Below, piece after piece: positions 23,913-31,760 of a DNA stretch of 45,766 nt. The stretch's first letter is position 1; every line of letters begins with the position of its first letter. The notes beneath the pieces were generated by a model, which was not told the origin of the DNA, searched no databases, and worked only from the letters and a program-made list of their open reading frames with translations. The position numbers were made by a program, and so were the translations under genes. This stretch comes from Rhodobacter sp. Lineage in GTDB: Bacteria; Pseudomonadota; Alphaproteobacteria; Rhodobacterales; Rhodobacteraceae. The stretch is from assembly GCA_020250125.1 (NCBI GenBank), contig JADCEL010000037.1, positions 1-45,766 on the forward strand, given 5' to 3'.

Positions 23913-24737
23913 ATGAAAGCCGCCCGGATGAACCGCCTTTTCGCGCCTTCGGGCAATTGCTTTGACGTGGCCATCGACCACGGCATGTTCAATGAAGGCA
24001 GTTTTCTTGGCGGGATCGAGGATATGCGCAAGGCGGTCCACACCATTGCCGCCGCCGCCCCGGACGCAATCCAGCTTCCCCCCGGCACCGCCCCCATCCT
24101 GCAATCGATTCCCGGCAGGACCCGGCCCGCCCTGGTTCTGCGCACCGACATCGCCAATGTCTACGGCACCCCCCTGCCGCGCGCCCTGTTTTCCGAGGTG
24201 ATCGACCGCCCCGTCGACCAGGCGCTGGCGCTGGATGCCGCCTGCGTTGTGGTGAACCTGCTGCTGCTGCCCGACCAGCCCGAGCTTTACCGCGCCTGTA
24301 TCCGCAATGTGAACGCGCTGAAACGCGCCTGCGAGGTCATGGGCATGCCGCTGATGGTCGAACCCCTTGTCATGCAGGACAATGCCAGGGGCGGCTACAT
24401 GGTGGATGGCAACATCGATCTGATCCTGCCGCTGGTGCGCCAGGCGGCCGAACTGGGGGCCGACATCATCAAGGCCGATCCCACAACCCGTGTGCAGGAC
24501 TATCACCGCGTGATCGAGGTGGCGCAGGGCGTGCCGGTTCTGGTGCGCGGCGGCGGGCGCGTCAGCGATGCCGAAATCCTCACCCGGACCGCCGACCTGA
24601 TGGCCCAGGGCGCGCGCGGCATCGTCTATGGCCGCAACGTCATCCAGCACCCGAACCCCGGCGGCATGACCCGCGCGCTGATGGCCGTGGTGCATGACCG
24701 CGCCAGCCCGGAAGCGGCGCTGAAACACCTGATCTGA
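23913..24737 (+). CDS. DeoC/FbaB-type class I aldolase
   Basis: A 274-residue class I aldolase of the DeoC/LacD/FbaB superfamily, similar in plan to FbaB and LsrF. AIDHGMFN near residue 19, VVNLLLLPDQ near 110, MVEPLVMQ near 148, ADIIKADPTTRV near 187 with the likely Schiff-base Lys, VLVRGGGRVSD near 209 and GIVYGRNV near 234 are seen. AGGAGAG lies 7 bases before the ATG at 23913. Its presence a gene away from another class I aldolase is unusual: either two cleavage steps exist or one enzyme has become an epimerase, thiolase or transaldolase-like activity. Confidence 0.85.
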   Translation: MKAARMNRLFAPSGNCFDVAIDHGMFNEGSFLGGIEDMRKAVHTIAAAAPDAIQLPPGTAPILQSIPGRTRPALVLRTDIANVYGTPLPRALFSEVIDRPVDQALALDAACVVVNLLLLPDQPELYRACIRNVNALKRACEVMGMPLMVEPLVMQDNARGGYMVDGNIDLILPLVRQAAELGADIIKADPTTRVQDYHRVIEVAQGVPVLVRGGGRVSDAEILTRTADLMAQGARGIVYGRNVIQHPNPGGMTRALMAVVHDRASPEAALKHLI

Positions 24738-24744
24738 GGGCGCG

Positions 24745-25893
24745 ATGAAGGAGGTACGCTTCGGCATCATCGGATGCGGCCTGATGGGCCGCGAATTTGC
24801 CAGCGCCGCCGCGCGCTGGCTGCACCTGACCGGGATGCGCGCCCGCCCGAAGATTGTGGCGGTCTGTGACACGGCCCCTGCCCTGATGGACTGGTTCACC
24901 GCCAACCTTGGCCCGATGCAGACCAGCACCGATTACCGCGACCTGCTGGCGAACCCGGATGTCGAGGCGATCTATTGCGCCGTCCCGCATGTGCTGCACG
25001 CCGGACTTTATCCCGCGATCCTGGCCGCCGGAAAGCACCTGCTGGGGGAAAAGCCCTTTGGCATGGATGCCGCCCAGAATGCCGCGATCATGGTGGCCGT
25101 TGCCGCCCACCCCGATCTGCTGGTGCGCTGTTCGTCCGAAATGCCCTTCTACCCCGGCGCGCAGAAGGTCATCGGCTTTGCCCGCTCGGGCGCGATCGGC
25201 CCGATTCTGGAGGTGGAGGCGAGCTTTCTGCATTCATCCGACATCAATCCGGACAAACCGCTCAACTGGAAGCGCATGGCAAAGGTGAACGGCGATTACG
25301 GCTGCATGGGCGATCTGGGCATGCATGTGCTGCATGTGCCGCTGCGCCTGGGCTGGCGGCCCTCCCGCGTCAGCGCCAGCCTGGTCAAACGTGTCACCAC
25401 CCGCCCCGACGGCAAGGGCGGCACCCTGCCCTGCGATACCTGGGACAATGCCACGATCACCGCCCATGTGCCGCATGCCTTGGGTGACTTCCCGATGGTG
25501 CTGAAGACCTGGCGCATCGCACCGGGTGAGGCAAACACCTGGAGCCTGCGCATCCTTGGCATGACCGGCAGCGCCAGCTTTTCCACCAAATCGCCCCGCC
25601 AGTGGCAGTTCATGACCTATACCCCCGGCGGCAGCCAGACCTGGCAGACCGAGGATCTGGGCTATACCCCGCTGTTCCCCGGCATCACGGGGGGCATTTT
25701 CGAATTCGGCTTCACCGATGCCATCCAGCAGATGTGGGCGGCCTTCGTGGACGAACTGGCGGGTGGCGAAGCCCATGGCTTCCCCTGCGCCACGCCGCAG
25801 GAAGCGGCGGATCATCACGCGGTGCTCACCGCCGCGTTGACGGCGGGCACGGAAAACCGGACCCTGGATGTCATCTACACGGGAACACCATGA
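24745..25893 (+). CDS. Gfo/Idh/MocA-family oxidoreductase
   Basis: A 382-residue Gfo/Idh/MocA dehydrogenase, the fourth in this window. Rossmann motif GIIGCGLMGREFA (residues 7-19), GEKPFGMDA near 102 (Glu-Lys-Pro with the catalytic Lys), and GDLGMHVLHVPL near 190 with the expected Asp and His are present. The insertion NWKRMAKVNGDYGCMGDLG resembles members acting on larger or glycosidic substrates. It follows the aldolase by 7 bases and overlaps the lyxose-isomerase gene (ATGA). Substrate unknown. Confidence 0.88.
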   Translation: MKEVRFGIIGCGLMGREFASAAARWLHLTGMRARPKIVAVCDTAPALMDWFTANLGPMQTSTDYRDLLANPDVEAIYCAVPHVLHAGLYPAILAAGKHLLGEKPFGMDAAQNAAIMVAVAAHPDLLVRCSSEMPFYPGAQKVIGFARSGAIGPILEVEASFLHSSDINPDKPLNWKRMAKVNGDYGCMGDLGMHVLHVPLRLGWRPSRVSASLVKRVTTRPDGKGGTLPCDTWDNATITAHVPHALGDFPMVLKTWRIAPGEANTWSLRILGMTGSASFSTKSPRQWQFMTYTPGGSQTWQTEDLGYTPLFPGITGGIFEFGFTDAIQQMWAAFVDELAGGEAHGFPCATPQEAADHHAVLTAALTAGTENRTLDVIYTGTP

Positions 25894-26549
25894 AACGGTC
25901 GCAGATCAACGCCGCCCTGCGGCAGGCCCGCGCGCTTTGTGCCGAATACCGCTATGCCCTGCCGGGCTGGGCGGACTGGACGCTGGACGGCCACCGCGCC
26001 CACCCGGATCAGTCGCGGTTTCTGACCGGCCGGCAGATCGGCTGGGACGTGACCGATTTCGGATCGGGCGATTTCGCGCGGCGCGGCCTGACGCTGCTGT
26101 GCATCCGCAACGGCATCCAGGGGGACCCTACTGAGCGGCCCTATGCCGAAAAGCTGCTGATCGTCGGTGAAGATCAGGAAACCCCGTTTCACTGCCACAA
26201 GGTCAAGCTGGAAGACATCATCGTGCGTGGCGGCGGCACGCTGATGGTGGAGTTTACCCGCGACGGCTCGCTGCCGCCTGGCCCCTGGGAGCCGCGCATC
26301 GATGGCCGCGCGGTGGACCCGTTCGGCGGGCCGGTTGCGGTCACGCCCGGCGCCTCCATCACCATACCGCGCGGCCTTCAGCACCGCTTCTGGGGCAAGG
26401 CGGGCAGCGGCACCGTCTTTGCCGCCGAAGTCAGCCAGTGCAATGACGACCGCAACGACAATTTCTTTCTGGAACCCCTGGGCCGGTTTTCGACCGTCGA
26501 GGAAGACGAAGCTGCCCTTCTGCCGCTGTGGAACGAGGTCGCGCTGTGA
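25890..26549 (+). CDS. D-lyxose isomerase (cupin, Lyx_isomer family)
   Basis: A 219-residue cupin of the D-lyxose ketol-isomerase family, usual length. The manganese site is intact: His 101, His 103 and Glu 108 in TPFHCHKVKLED and His 165 in GLQHRFWG. The enzyme interconverts D-lyxose and D-xylulose, and often D-mannose and D-fructose. Its ATG overlaps the dehydrogenase stop by 4 bases. With an aldose-to-ketose isomerase, a PfkB kinase and aldolases in one operon, the pathway probably enters as an aldose with lyxo configuration (lyxose, mannose or talose-type) or a product derived from it. Confidence 0.88.
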   Translation: MKRSQINAALRQARALCAEYRYALPGWADWTLDGHRAHPDQSRFLTGRQIGWDVTDFGSGDFARRGLTLLCIRNGIQGDPTERPYAEKLLIVGEDQETPFHCHKVKLEDIIVRGGGTLMVEFTRDGSLPPGPWEPRIDGRAVDPFGGPVAVTPGASITIPRGLQHRFWGKAGSGTVFAAEVSQCNDDRNDNFFLEPLGRFSTVEEDEAALLPLWNEVAL

Positions 26550-26565
26550 CCGGGCGGCAGGCAGG

Positions 26566-27543
26566 ATGACCGCGCGGCGGGGCATCGCCTGCGCCGGCAA
26601 CTGGATTGTGGACATCGTCCACAGCATCGATGCCTGGCCGCGCAAAAGCGATCTGGTGCATATCCGGGCGGAAACCACCGGCGTGGGCGGCGGGGCCGCG
26701 AATGTGGCGCTGGGTCTGGCCGCCTTTGCCACCGGCCTGCCAATTGTCCCCGTGGGTCTGGTGGGCCGCGACCTGCACGGCCAGACCGTTCTTGCGGCCC
26801 TTGCCGGGGCGGGTCTGCCGACCGGTCATATGGCCGTGACCGATGCCGCGCTGACCGCCCATACCCATGTGATGACTGTGCCGGGTGACAGCCGGACTTT
26901 CTTTTATTACCCCGGAACCAATGACTTGCTGGCCGAAGTGCATGTACCGGTTGAAGTCCTTGCCACGCAGGGGATCAAGCTGTTCTACCTTGGCTATCTG
27001 AACCTGATGAGCGAAATGGACCGGGTCGGGGCCGATGCCACAACCCCGGCCTCGCATGTGCTGCGCCGCGCCCGCGCCGCCGGGATGGTGACCTGCGTTG
27101 ATCTGGTTTCTGCCGACACGCCGGAATTCCGCCAGACGGTGGAAGCCGCCCTGCCCCATATCGATTACCTTTTCCTGAACGAGGTCGAGGCGCAGCGCGC
27201 CACCGGGTGCCCCGTGACCGGCCCGCAGGACCGTGACGGGATGCTGGCTGCGGCCCGCCAGCTTCGGGCGCGCGGCGCGGGCACGGTCGTCATCCACACC
27301 GAACGCACGTCGCTGTGGCTGGGTGACAGCCCGCTCTGGGCCGACAGCACCCGCATGGACCCGGCAGAGATCATCAGCCCGGTCGGCGCGGGCGATGCCT
27401 TTTGCGCCGGCTGCCTTTACGGCATCCACGAAGGCTGGAGCGTGGAGCGCTGCCTGCACCTGGCCCACCGCGCCGCCGCCGCCGCCCTGCGCGGGGCGAC
27501 GGCGACGGATGGGATACCGCCGCTGGCGGTGTTGCTGGGGTAG
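26566..27543 (+). CDS. PfkB-family sugar kinase
   Basis: A 325-residue PfkB kinase, last gene of the plus-strand arm, 16 bases after the lyxose isomerase. ACAGNWIVDIVHSID at the start, GVGGGAANVALGLAAF near residue 39 and the C-terminal SPVGAGDAFCAG motif with catalytic Asp 277 are present. It probably phosphorylates the ketose produced by the isomerase, or a keto-sugar from the dehydrogenase. It ends 11 bases before an IS remnant, so the operon may once have continued. Confidence 0.88.
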   Translation: MTARRGIACAGNWIVDIVHSIDAWPRKSDLVHIRAETTGVGGGAANVALGLAAFATGLPIVPVGLVGRDLHGQTVLAALAGAGLPTGHMAVTDAALTAHTHVMTVPGDSRTFFYYPGTNDLLAEVHVPVEVLATQGIKLFYLGYLNLMSEMDRVGADATTPASHVLRRARAAGMVTCVDLVSADTPEFRQTVEAALPHIDYLFLNEVEAQRATGCPVTGPQDRDGMLAAARQLRARGAGTVVIHTERTSLWLGDSPLWADSTRMDPAEIISPVGAGDAFCAGCLYGIHEGWSVERCLHLAHRAAAAALRGATATDGIPPLAVLLG

Positions 27544-27554
27544 TGAAACCCTGG

Positions 27555-27713
27555 CAGGGTGCTGAAAAACTCCGGGCGGCCCTCGTTGATCCGCCGAAAA
27601 CCGGGAAATCTGCCCACGGAAAGGCCGAAAGGCTTCCGTTTCCGGGAACAGCGGCGTCCTCGCAGAATTTTTTCCCTTAGCTGTGGGTCGAAAAACACTT
27701 CTTCAGCAGCCTG
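27555..27713. mobile_element. IS remnant or MITE-like element of about 159 bp
   Basis: Imperfect terminal inverted repeats: CAGGGTGCTGAAAAACTCC from 27555 and, on the complement from 27713, CAGGCTGCTGAAGAAGTG (about 15 of 18 matching). Ends of this form are common in IS5/IS1182-type elements. No transposase gene fits in the interior and no convincing target-site duplication is visible (CTGG to the left, TTAA to the right). It lies between the sugar island and a truncated toxin gene. Confidence 0.6.
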
Positions 27714-27742
27714 TTAATGCGTTGGAGGCAGCGTTGTGTTGA

Positions 27743-27946
27743 TCAATCAGTTTCCTTTGCCTTTGGCCGGATATCGTCCCGCGCCGGGCCGATCTGTGGA
27801 TTGTCTGCCAGACGGCTGGCGGCCTCTTCCAGCCGGTCAAGCACGCGGTCAGCGGCTTGCGGGTTGTCTTCGGCAATATGCGCCCAGATCGTGATCAGGT
27901 CCTCGCGGGGGGCCTGCGTGAAATACAGCTGCAAGATGCGGCTCAA
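27743..27946 (-). pseudogene. parE: Truncated ParE-family toxin
   Basis: The 67-residue reading frame starts like a ParE/RelE-superfamily toxin (LYFTQAPREDLITIWAHIAEDNPQAADRVL, then LADNPQIGPARDDIRP shown here in parts), but after ...RDDIRP it runs into KAKETD and a stop. Intact ParE proteins are about 95-100 residues, and the missing part normally holds the last strands and the gyrase-poisoning C-terminus. The IS remnant ends 30 bases beyond the stop, a likely cause of the loss. The start overlaps the antitoxin by 4 bases. Probably not an active toxin. Confidence 0.8.
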
Positions 27947-28182
27947 ACGGCCGTCCGGCGGCTCCGCGCCTCGCGCCTGATATCGGCCATCGTGGTGCCG
28001 GGCTCGCAGGGGCCGCTCTTCACCCCTTCATCCCACAACTGCCCCAGCGCGCGCCGGGTCCGCCATTCACGCAGCGCCTCGCGGATCACCTCGCTTGTCG
28101 AGGCGTAGTCACCACTCCCCACGGCCTCCTGCAGCAGGGCGGCATGCTCATCGGTGACTGAAATGCTGATCTTCCCGGCCAT
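27943..28182 (-). CDS. parD: ParD-family antitoxin
   Basis: A 79-residue ribbon-helix-helix antitoxin of the ParD/CopG type: ISISVTDEHAALL at the N-terminus forms the DNA-binding strand and helix, with ASTSEVIREALREW next, and a C-terminal toxin-binding tail. GGAGGG lies 7 bases before the ATG at 28182; an upstream in-frame start exists but lacks such a site. It overlaps the parE remnant by 4 bases, the normal operon order. ParD normally represses its own operon. With the toxin truncated it may be an orphan antitoxin that still neutralises relatives. Confidence 0.88.
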   Translation of the reverse strand: MAGKISISVTDEHAALLQEAVGSGDYASTSEVIREALREWRTRRALGQLWDEGVKSGPCEPGTTMADIRREARSRRTAV

Positions 28183-28287
28183 GTCGGACCCTCCTGCCAC
28201 CAAGGTAGGAAAAAATCGCACCGATGGCAAGGTGAAGAAAAGGGTCGCCCCGGTGCTGTAGTTCCTTCACTTGATCCGTGGGTCGAC

Positions 28288-29526
28288 CTACCCCTCCACC
28301 CCCACGCCCATCCCCGCCCCCTGAAACCAGCGCACGATCGCCTCGCGCTCCTGCGGCTCGATATAGCTCAGGTTGGCGGGGGGCATGGCGTGGGTCACCC
28401 CTGCCTGCAGGTAAATCCGCCGCGCCTCATGGGCGATCTGGGCGGGGGTTTCCAGCACCACGCCTTTCGGGGGCCACAGCATGCCCGGCCAGGCCGGTTC
28501 CGCCGCATGGCACATCGAACAGCGGCCCTGCACGATGCCCGTCACCTCGTCAAACCCAGGTGCCGAGGCATAGGTCAGTGCCGCGCCCTGCAGTTGCGCT
28601 TCGGGTTCGGCAGTGCGCATCGGCGCGGTGGACAGCCAGGCGATGATCAGGAACAGCACCGCCGTTACCGCCCATGTCCAGGTCGGGTTGCCCTTCCCGG
28701 CGTGGCGGGTGTTGAAGTAATGCCGGATCGTCACCCCCATCAGGAAGACAAGGCTGGCGATGATCCAGTTGTACTGCGTGGCAAAGGCCAGCGGATAGTG
28801 GTTCGACAGCATCAGGAACAGCACCGGCAGCGTCAAATAGTTGTTGTGCGTGCTGCGCTGCTTGGCGATGCGGCCATACTTCCGGTCCGGCACACGGCCT
28901 GCCTTGAGGTCGGCCACCACGATCCTCTGGTTCGGCATGATGACCATGAACACATTGGCCGACATGATCGTGGCGGTGAAGGCCCCCAGATGCAGCAGCG
29001 CCGCCCGGCCCGAGAACACCTGCGTGTATCCCCAGGCCATCGCCACAAGAAGGACATACAGCAGCAGCATCAGCCGCGTGTTGTCGTCCCCCAGGCGGCT
29101 CTTGCAGATCGTGTCATAGGCCAGCCAGCCGAAGCCCAGCGACGCCAGCGAAATCAGCACCGCCTGCCAGACCGCAAGATCCGCCACCGTGGGGTCAACC
29201 AGATACAGGTCCGCCCCCACGTAATAGACCAGAACCAGCAGAGCAAAGCCCGACAGCCAGGTGGCATAGCTTTCCCATTTGAACCAGATCAGATGGTCCG
29301 GCAGCCGGTCCGGGGCGACGAGGTATTTCTGCACATGATAGAAACCGCCGCCATGAACCTGCCATTCCTCGCCGTAGGCCCCGGGCGGCAGGTCGGGCGA
29401 TTTGCGCAGGCCAAGGTCCAGCGCGATGAAGTAGAACGACGATCCGATCCAGGCGACGGCGGTGATCACATGCGTCCAGCGCACCGCGAATTCGATCCAC
29501 GCTTCAAGAACCGCCCAGTCGTACAT
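28288..29526 (-). CDS. puuD: Urate hydroxylase PuuD (membrane-bound, cytochrome c domain)
   Basis: A 412-residue membrane protein. Residues about 1-300 contain eight or so hydrophobic segments of the urate oxidase N-terminal domain (DUF989 type), including conserved WTHVITAVAWIGSSFYF and FYHVQKY. The C-terminal part is a c-type cytochrome domain with CSMCH near residue 339 and a distal Met region (HAMPPANLS). PuuD oxidises urate to 5-hydroxyisourate and passes electrons to the respiratory chain. GGAGG lies 8 bases before the ATG at 29526. It is divergent from a LysR gene that probably controls it. UraH, UraD and PuuE homologues for the next steps lie within 4 kb. Confidence 0.93.
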   Translation of the reverse strand: MYDWAVLEAWIEFAVRWTHVITAVAWIGSSFYFIALDLGLRKSPDLPPGAYGEEWQVHGGGFYHVQKYLVAPDRLPDHLIWFKWESYATWLSGFALLVLVYYVGADLYLVDPTVADLAVWQAVLISLASLGFGWLAYDTICKSRLGDDNTRLMLLLYVLLVAMAWGYTQVFSGRAALLHLGAFTATIMSANVFMVIMPNQRIVVADLKAGRVPDRKYGRIAKQRSTHNNYLTLPVLFLMLSNHYPLAFATQYNWIIASLVFLMGVTIRHYFNTRHAGKGNPTWTWAVTAVLFLIIAWLSTAPMRTAEPEAQLQGAALTYASAPGFDEVTGIVQGRCSMCHAAEPAWPGMLWPPKGVVLETPAQIAHEARRIYLQAGVTHAMPPANLSYIEPQEREAIVRWFQGAGMGVGVEG

Positions 29527-29635
29527 TGCCTGCCTCCGCTGCCATGCCAAAGGCTATACCGGGGCCGACTGTTCCGCTAATCCTGTTAATGCCGGATCAC
29601 TTTCAAACCCTTCAAAAGAATGTCCCGCACAAGCC

Positions 29636-30571
29636 ATGTCCTATGTCGCCACGCTCAAGATGTTCGTCCGTGTCTATGAACTGGGCAGCATGAGTGCGGC
29701 GGCGCGCGATCAGCGCACCTCGCCTGCGGTCGCCTCTTCGCGAATCTCGGAGCTGGAAAAGCATCTTGGGGTGCGCCTGTTCAACCGCACCACCCGCAGC
29801 CTGCAACCCACCGAAAACGGGCGGCTGTTCTATGACGGGGCCCTCAGGGTGCTGGAAACCATCGCCGAGGCCGAGGCCGCCGTGGGCGACATCGCCCAGA
29901 ATCCGCGCGGCACGCTGTTTGTCGCCGCCCCCCTGGGCATCGGGCGGCGTGTCATCGCGCCCCATGTGCCCGGCTTCAAGGCCGCCTACCCGCAGGTTGA
30001 CGTGCGGCTGCGCCTGTCCGACCGGGTGATCGATGTCACCGCCGAGGGGCTCGATCTGTCCTTTCATCTGGGCCAGCTGGAAGACAGCACCCTGAAGGTC
30101 CGCCTTGTGGCGGACTGCCCGCGCCTGCTGTGCGCCGCCCCCGCCTATGTTGCGCGGCGCGGCCTGCCGCAGGACGGCGACGCGCTGCTGGCCGGACGGC
30201 ACGACTGTCTGAACCTGCGCTTTCCCGGCGCGAAAGAGTTTCAGTGGACGCTGCAAACCCCGCAGGGTCCGCGCCGCTTTGAAATCACCGGTCCCTTCGA
30301 ATCGGACGATGGCGATGTGCTGACGCAATGGGCGCTGGACGGGCACGGCATTGTGCTGAAACCTGTGTTCGAGGTTGCCGATCATCTGCGCAGCGGCGCG
30401 CTGGTTCCTGTTGCCGCCGCCACCCCGCCCCTGCCCGTACAACTGTCCGTCCTCAGCCAGCACCGCCGCCTGCGCGACCCCAAGGTCAGCCTCTTTGCCG
30501 ATTTCATGGTGACCCGGATCAAAAGCGTCCTTGCCGATCAGGTCAGGGGCCTGACCCTGCCTGCGCCTTGA
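29636..30571 (+). CDS. LysR-family transcriptional regulator
   Basis: A 311-residue LysR-type regulator. The winged helix-turn-helix is at residues 1-60 (GSMSAAARDQRTSPAVASS, then ISELEKHLGVRLFNRTTR) and the effector domain at about 90-300. It is divergent from puuD with 109 bases between starts, the classic arrangement for controlling its neighbour; purine pathway intermediates are plausible effectors. Its 3' end overlaps the convergent NYN nuclease gene by 29 bases. An AT-rich TTTCAAACCCTTCAAAA direct repeat at about 29601-29617 lies in the shared promoter region. Confidence 0.9.
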   Translation: MSYVATLKMFVRVYELGSMSAAARDQRTSPAVASSRISELEKHLGVRLFNRTTRSLQPTENGRLFYDGALRVLETIAEAEAAVGDIAQNPRGTLFVAAPLGIGRRVIAPHVPGFKAAYPQVDVRLRLSDRVIDVTAEGLDLSFHLGQLEDSTLKVRLVADCPRLLCAAPAYVARRGLPQDGDALLAGRHDCLNLRFPGAKEFQWTLQTPQGPRRFEITGPFESDDGDVLTQWALDGHGIVLKPVFEVADHLRSGALVPVAAATPPLPVQLSVLSQHRRLRDPKVSLFADFMVTRIKSVLADQVRGLTLPAP

Positions 30572-31154
30572 CCGGACGCAGCGCGGCATCATCCAGCGCC
30601 AGCCACAGGGCACCGTCCACAAAGCCGCCCCGGATCAGCGCACCGGGACGGCCCGCCTCGGGGTGCTGATCCAGCCAGTCCCGGAAGCGGTCGTTGGAAA
30701 CAACCCGCGCCCCCAGGTCGCGCGCCGTCGCCAGAATGGTTGCATCCGCAGGCGTGCCCTTGTCCACCACCATGACGCGGTCCTCCGCCAGGCCCAGCAT
30801 CTTGCCGAAGGCCGCATGATCCAGATAGCGCCCCGCAAGCAGATGGCCTGCATTGGCATCAAAGGCAACGCCGGGGCTGAACCCAAGGTCGGCAAGATGT
30901 TCAAGAACCTGGCGCACCGTTTCGATCTGCGGGGTATCGCCCTTCCAGTACATCACGTTGGACCCGTCAATGATGACCCACCTCGGGGCAGCGGCGGCGC
31001 GCGGTTCCAGCCGCAGAAGTGCCGCACCGAACAGGATCGCACCCGCAATGGCACAAAGCCCCGCCAGCAGCGCAAGATCGGTCCAGCCGGGCACAGAAAG
31101 GGCAGCCCCGACACCGACGAGCGAGGCAAGGACAAGAAACAACGGAACGCGCAT
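30543..31154 (-). CDS. Membrane-anchored NYN/Zc3h12a-like ribonuclease domain protein
   Basis: A 203-residue protein with two N-terminal hydrophobic helices (about 3-21 and 27-47) followed by a NYN/PIN-like nuclease domain. WVIIDGSNVMYW (60-70) carries the first acidic residue, FDANAG near 98 a second, and VVSNDRFRDWL near 150 the third, the pattern of Zc3h12a-like ribonucleases. The likely job is endoribonuclease cleavage at the membrane, but targets are unknown. It lies in the purine cluster downstream of uraH (104-base gap) and may be a bystander. No strong ribosome-binding site precedes the ATG. Confidence 0.8.
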   Translation of the reverse strand: MRVPLFLVLASLVGVGAALSVPGWTDLALLAGLCAIAGAILFGAALLRLEPRAAAAPRWVIIDGSNVMYWKGDTPQIETVRQVLEHLADLGFSPGVAFDANAGHLLAGRYLDHAAFGKMLGLAEDRVMVVDKGTPADATILATARDLGARVVSNDRFRDWLDQHPEAGRPGALIRGGFVDGALWLALDDAALRPVKAQAGSGP

Positions 31155-31258
31155 GGGCAGAGTTTATTCCGGCCACGCGCCCGATCAAGGCGGATGACGG
31201 TCACATTGCCGATACGCCGTCTGCCGGCCCGCCCCGGTGCCGCGCGCCAGGCCCCCGG

Positions 31259-31612
31259 TCAGCTTCCCCGGTAGGTCGAATAGCCGAAGGGCGACAGCAG
31301 CAGCGGCACATGGTAATGCGCGCCCGCGTCCGCCACCCCGAAGCGCACCGGTATCTCATCCAGAAACAGGATGCCCGCTGCCCCCTGCGCCCGCTGGTAA
31401 TCGCCCGCGCAGAAGACCAGCTCATACTGCCCTGCGGTCAGCGCCTTGCCCGACAGCAGCGCGGCATCGGTGCGCCCGTCGGCATTGGTCACAGCCTCGG
31501 TGATCTTGCGGTGGCTGTTGCCGCTGACGCGGTACAGCATGATCTTCACCCCCGCCGCCGGTGTGCCCCGTGCCGTATCCAGCACATGCGTTGTCAGACG
31601 CCCCTCAGCCAT
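31259..31612 (-). CDS. uraH: 5-hydroxyisourate hydrolase
   Basis: A 117-residue transthyretin-like hydrolase that converts 5-hydroxyisourate, the PuuD product, to OHCU. The N-terminal LTTHVLDTARG (active-site His), central Arg region (PVRFGV) and the C-terminal signature YHVPLLLSPFGYSTYRGS are all present and the length is typical. It is divergent from the puuE-uraD gene with about 150 bases between. AGGGGAA precedes the ATG. Confidence 0.95.
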   Translation of the reverse strand: MAEGRLTTHVLDTARGTPAAGVKIMLYRVSGNSHRKITEAVTNADGRTDAALLSGKALTAGQYELVFCAGDYQRAQGAAGILFLDEIPVRFGVADAGAHYHVPLLLSPFGYSTYRGS

Positions 31613-31760
31613 GACATTCCCCTTCTGCCGCCCCCGTCACTGTGCCGCGTTTCGCGCCCAAAGGCGACGCCCCGGCACAAGGAAAGGTCTTTCGCCAAGA
31701 TTTTGATAAACTCCGGCGCGCGCACCGCCTAGAACGGACATGCAGAAGACCGGAGGCTTG

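Noticed and set aside
27417-27698. Minus-strand open frame in the IS remnant
   Set aside because: Overlaps the kinase 3' end and shows no transposase motifs; likely non-coding IS end sequence.
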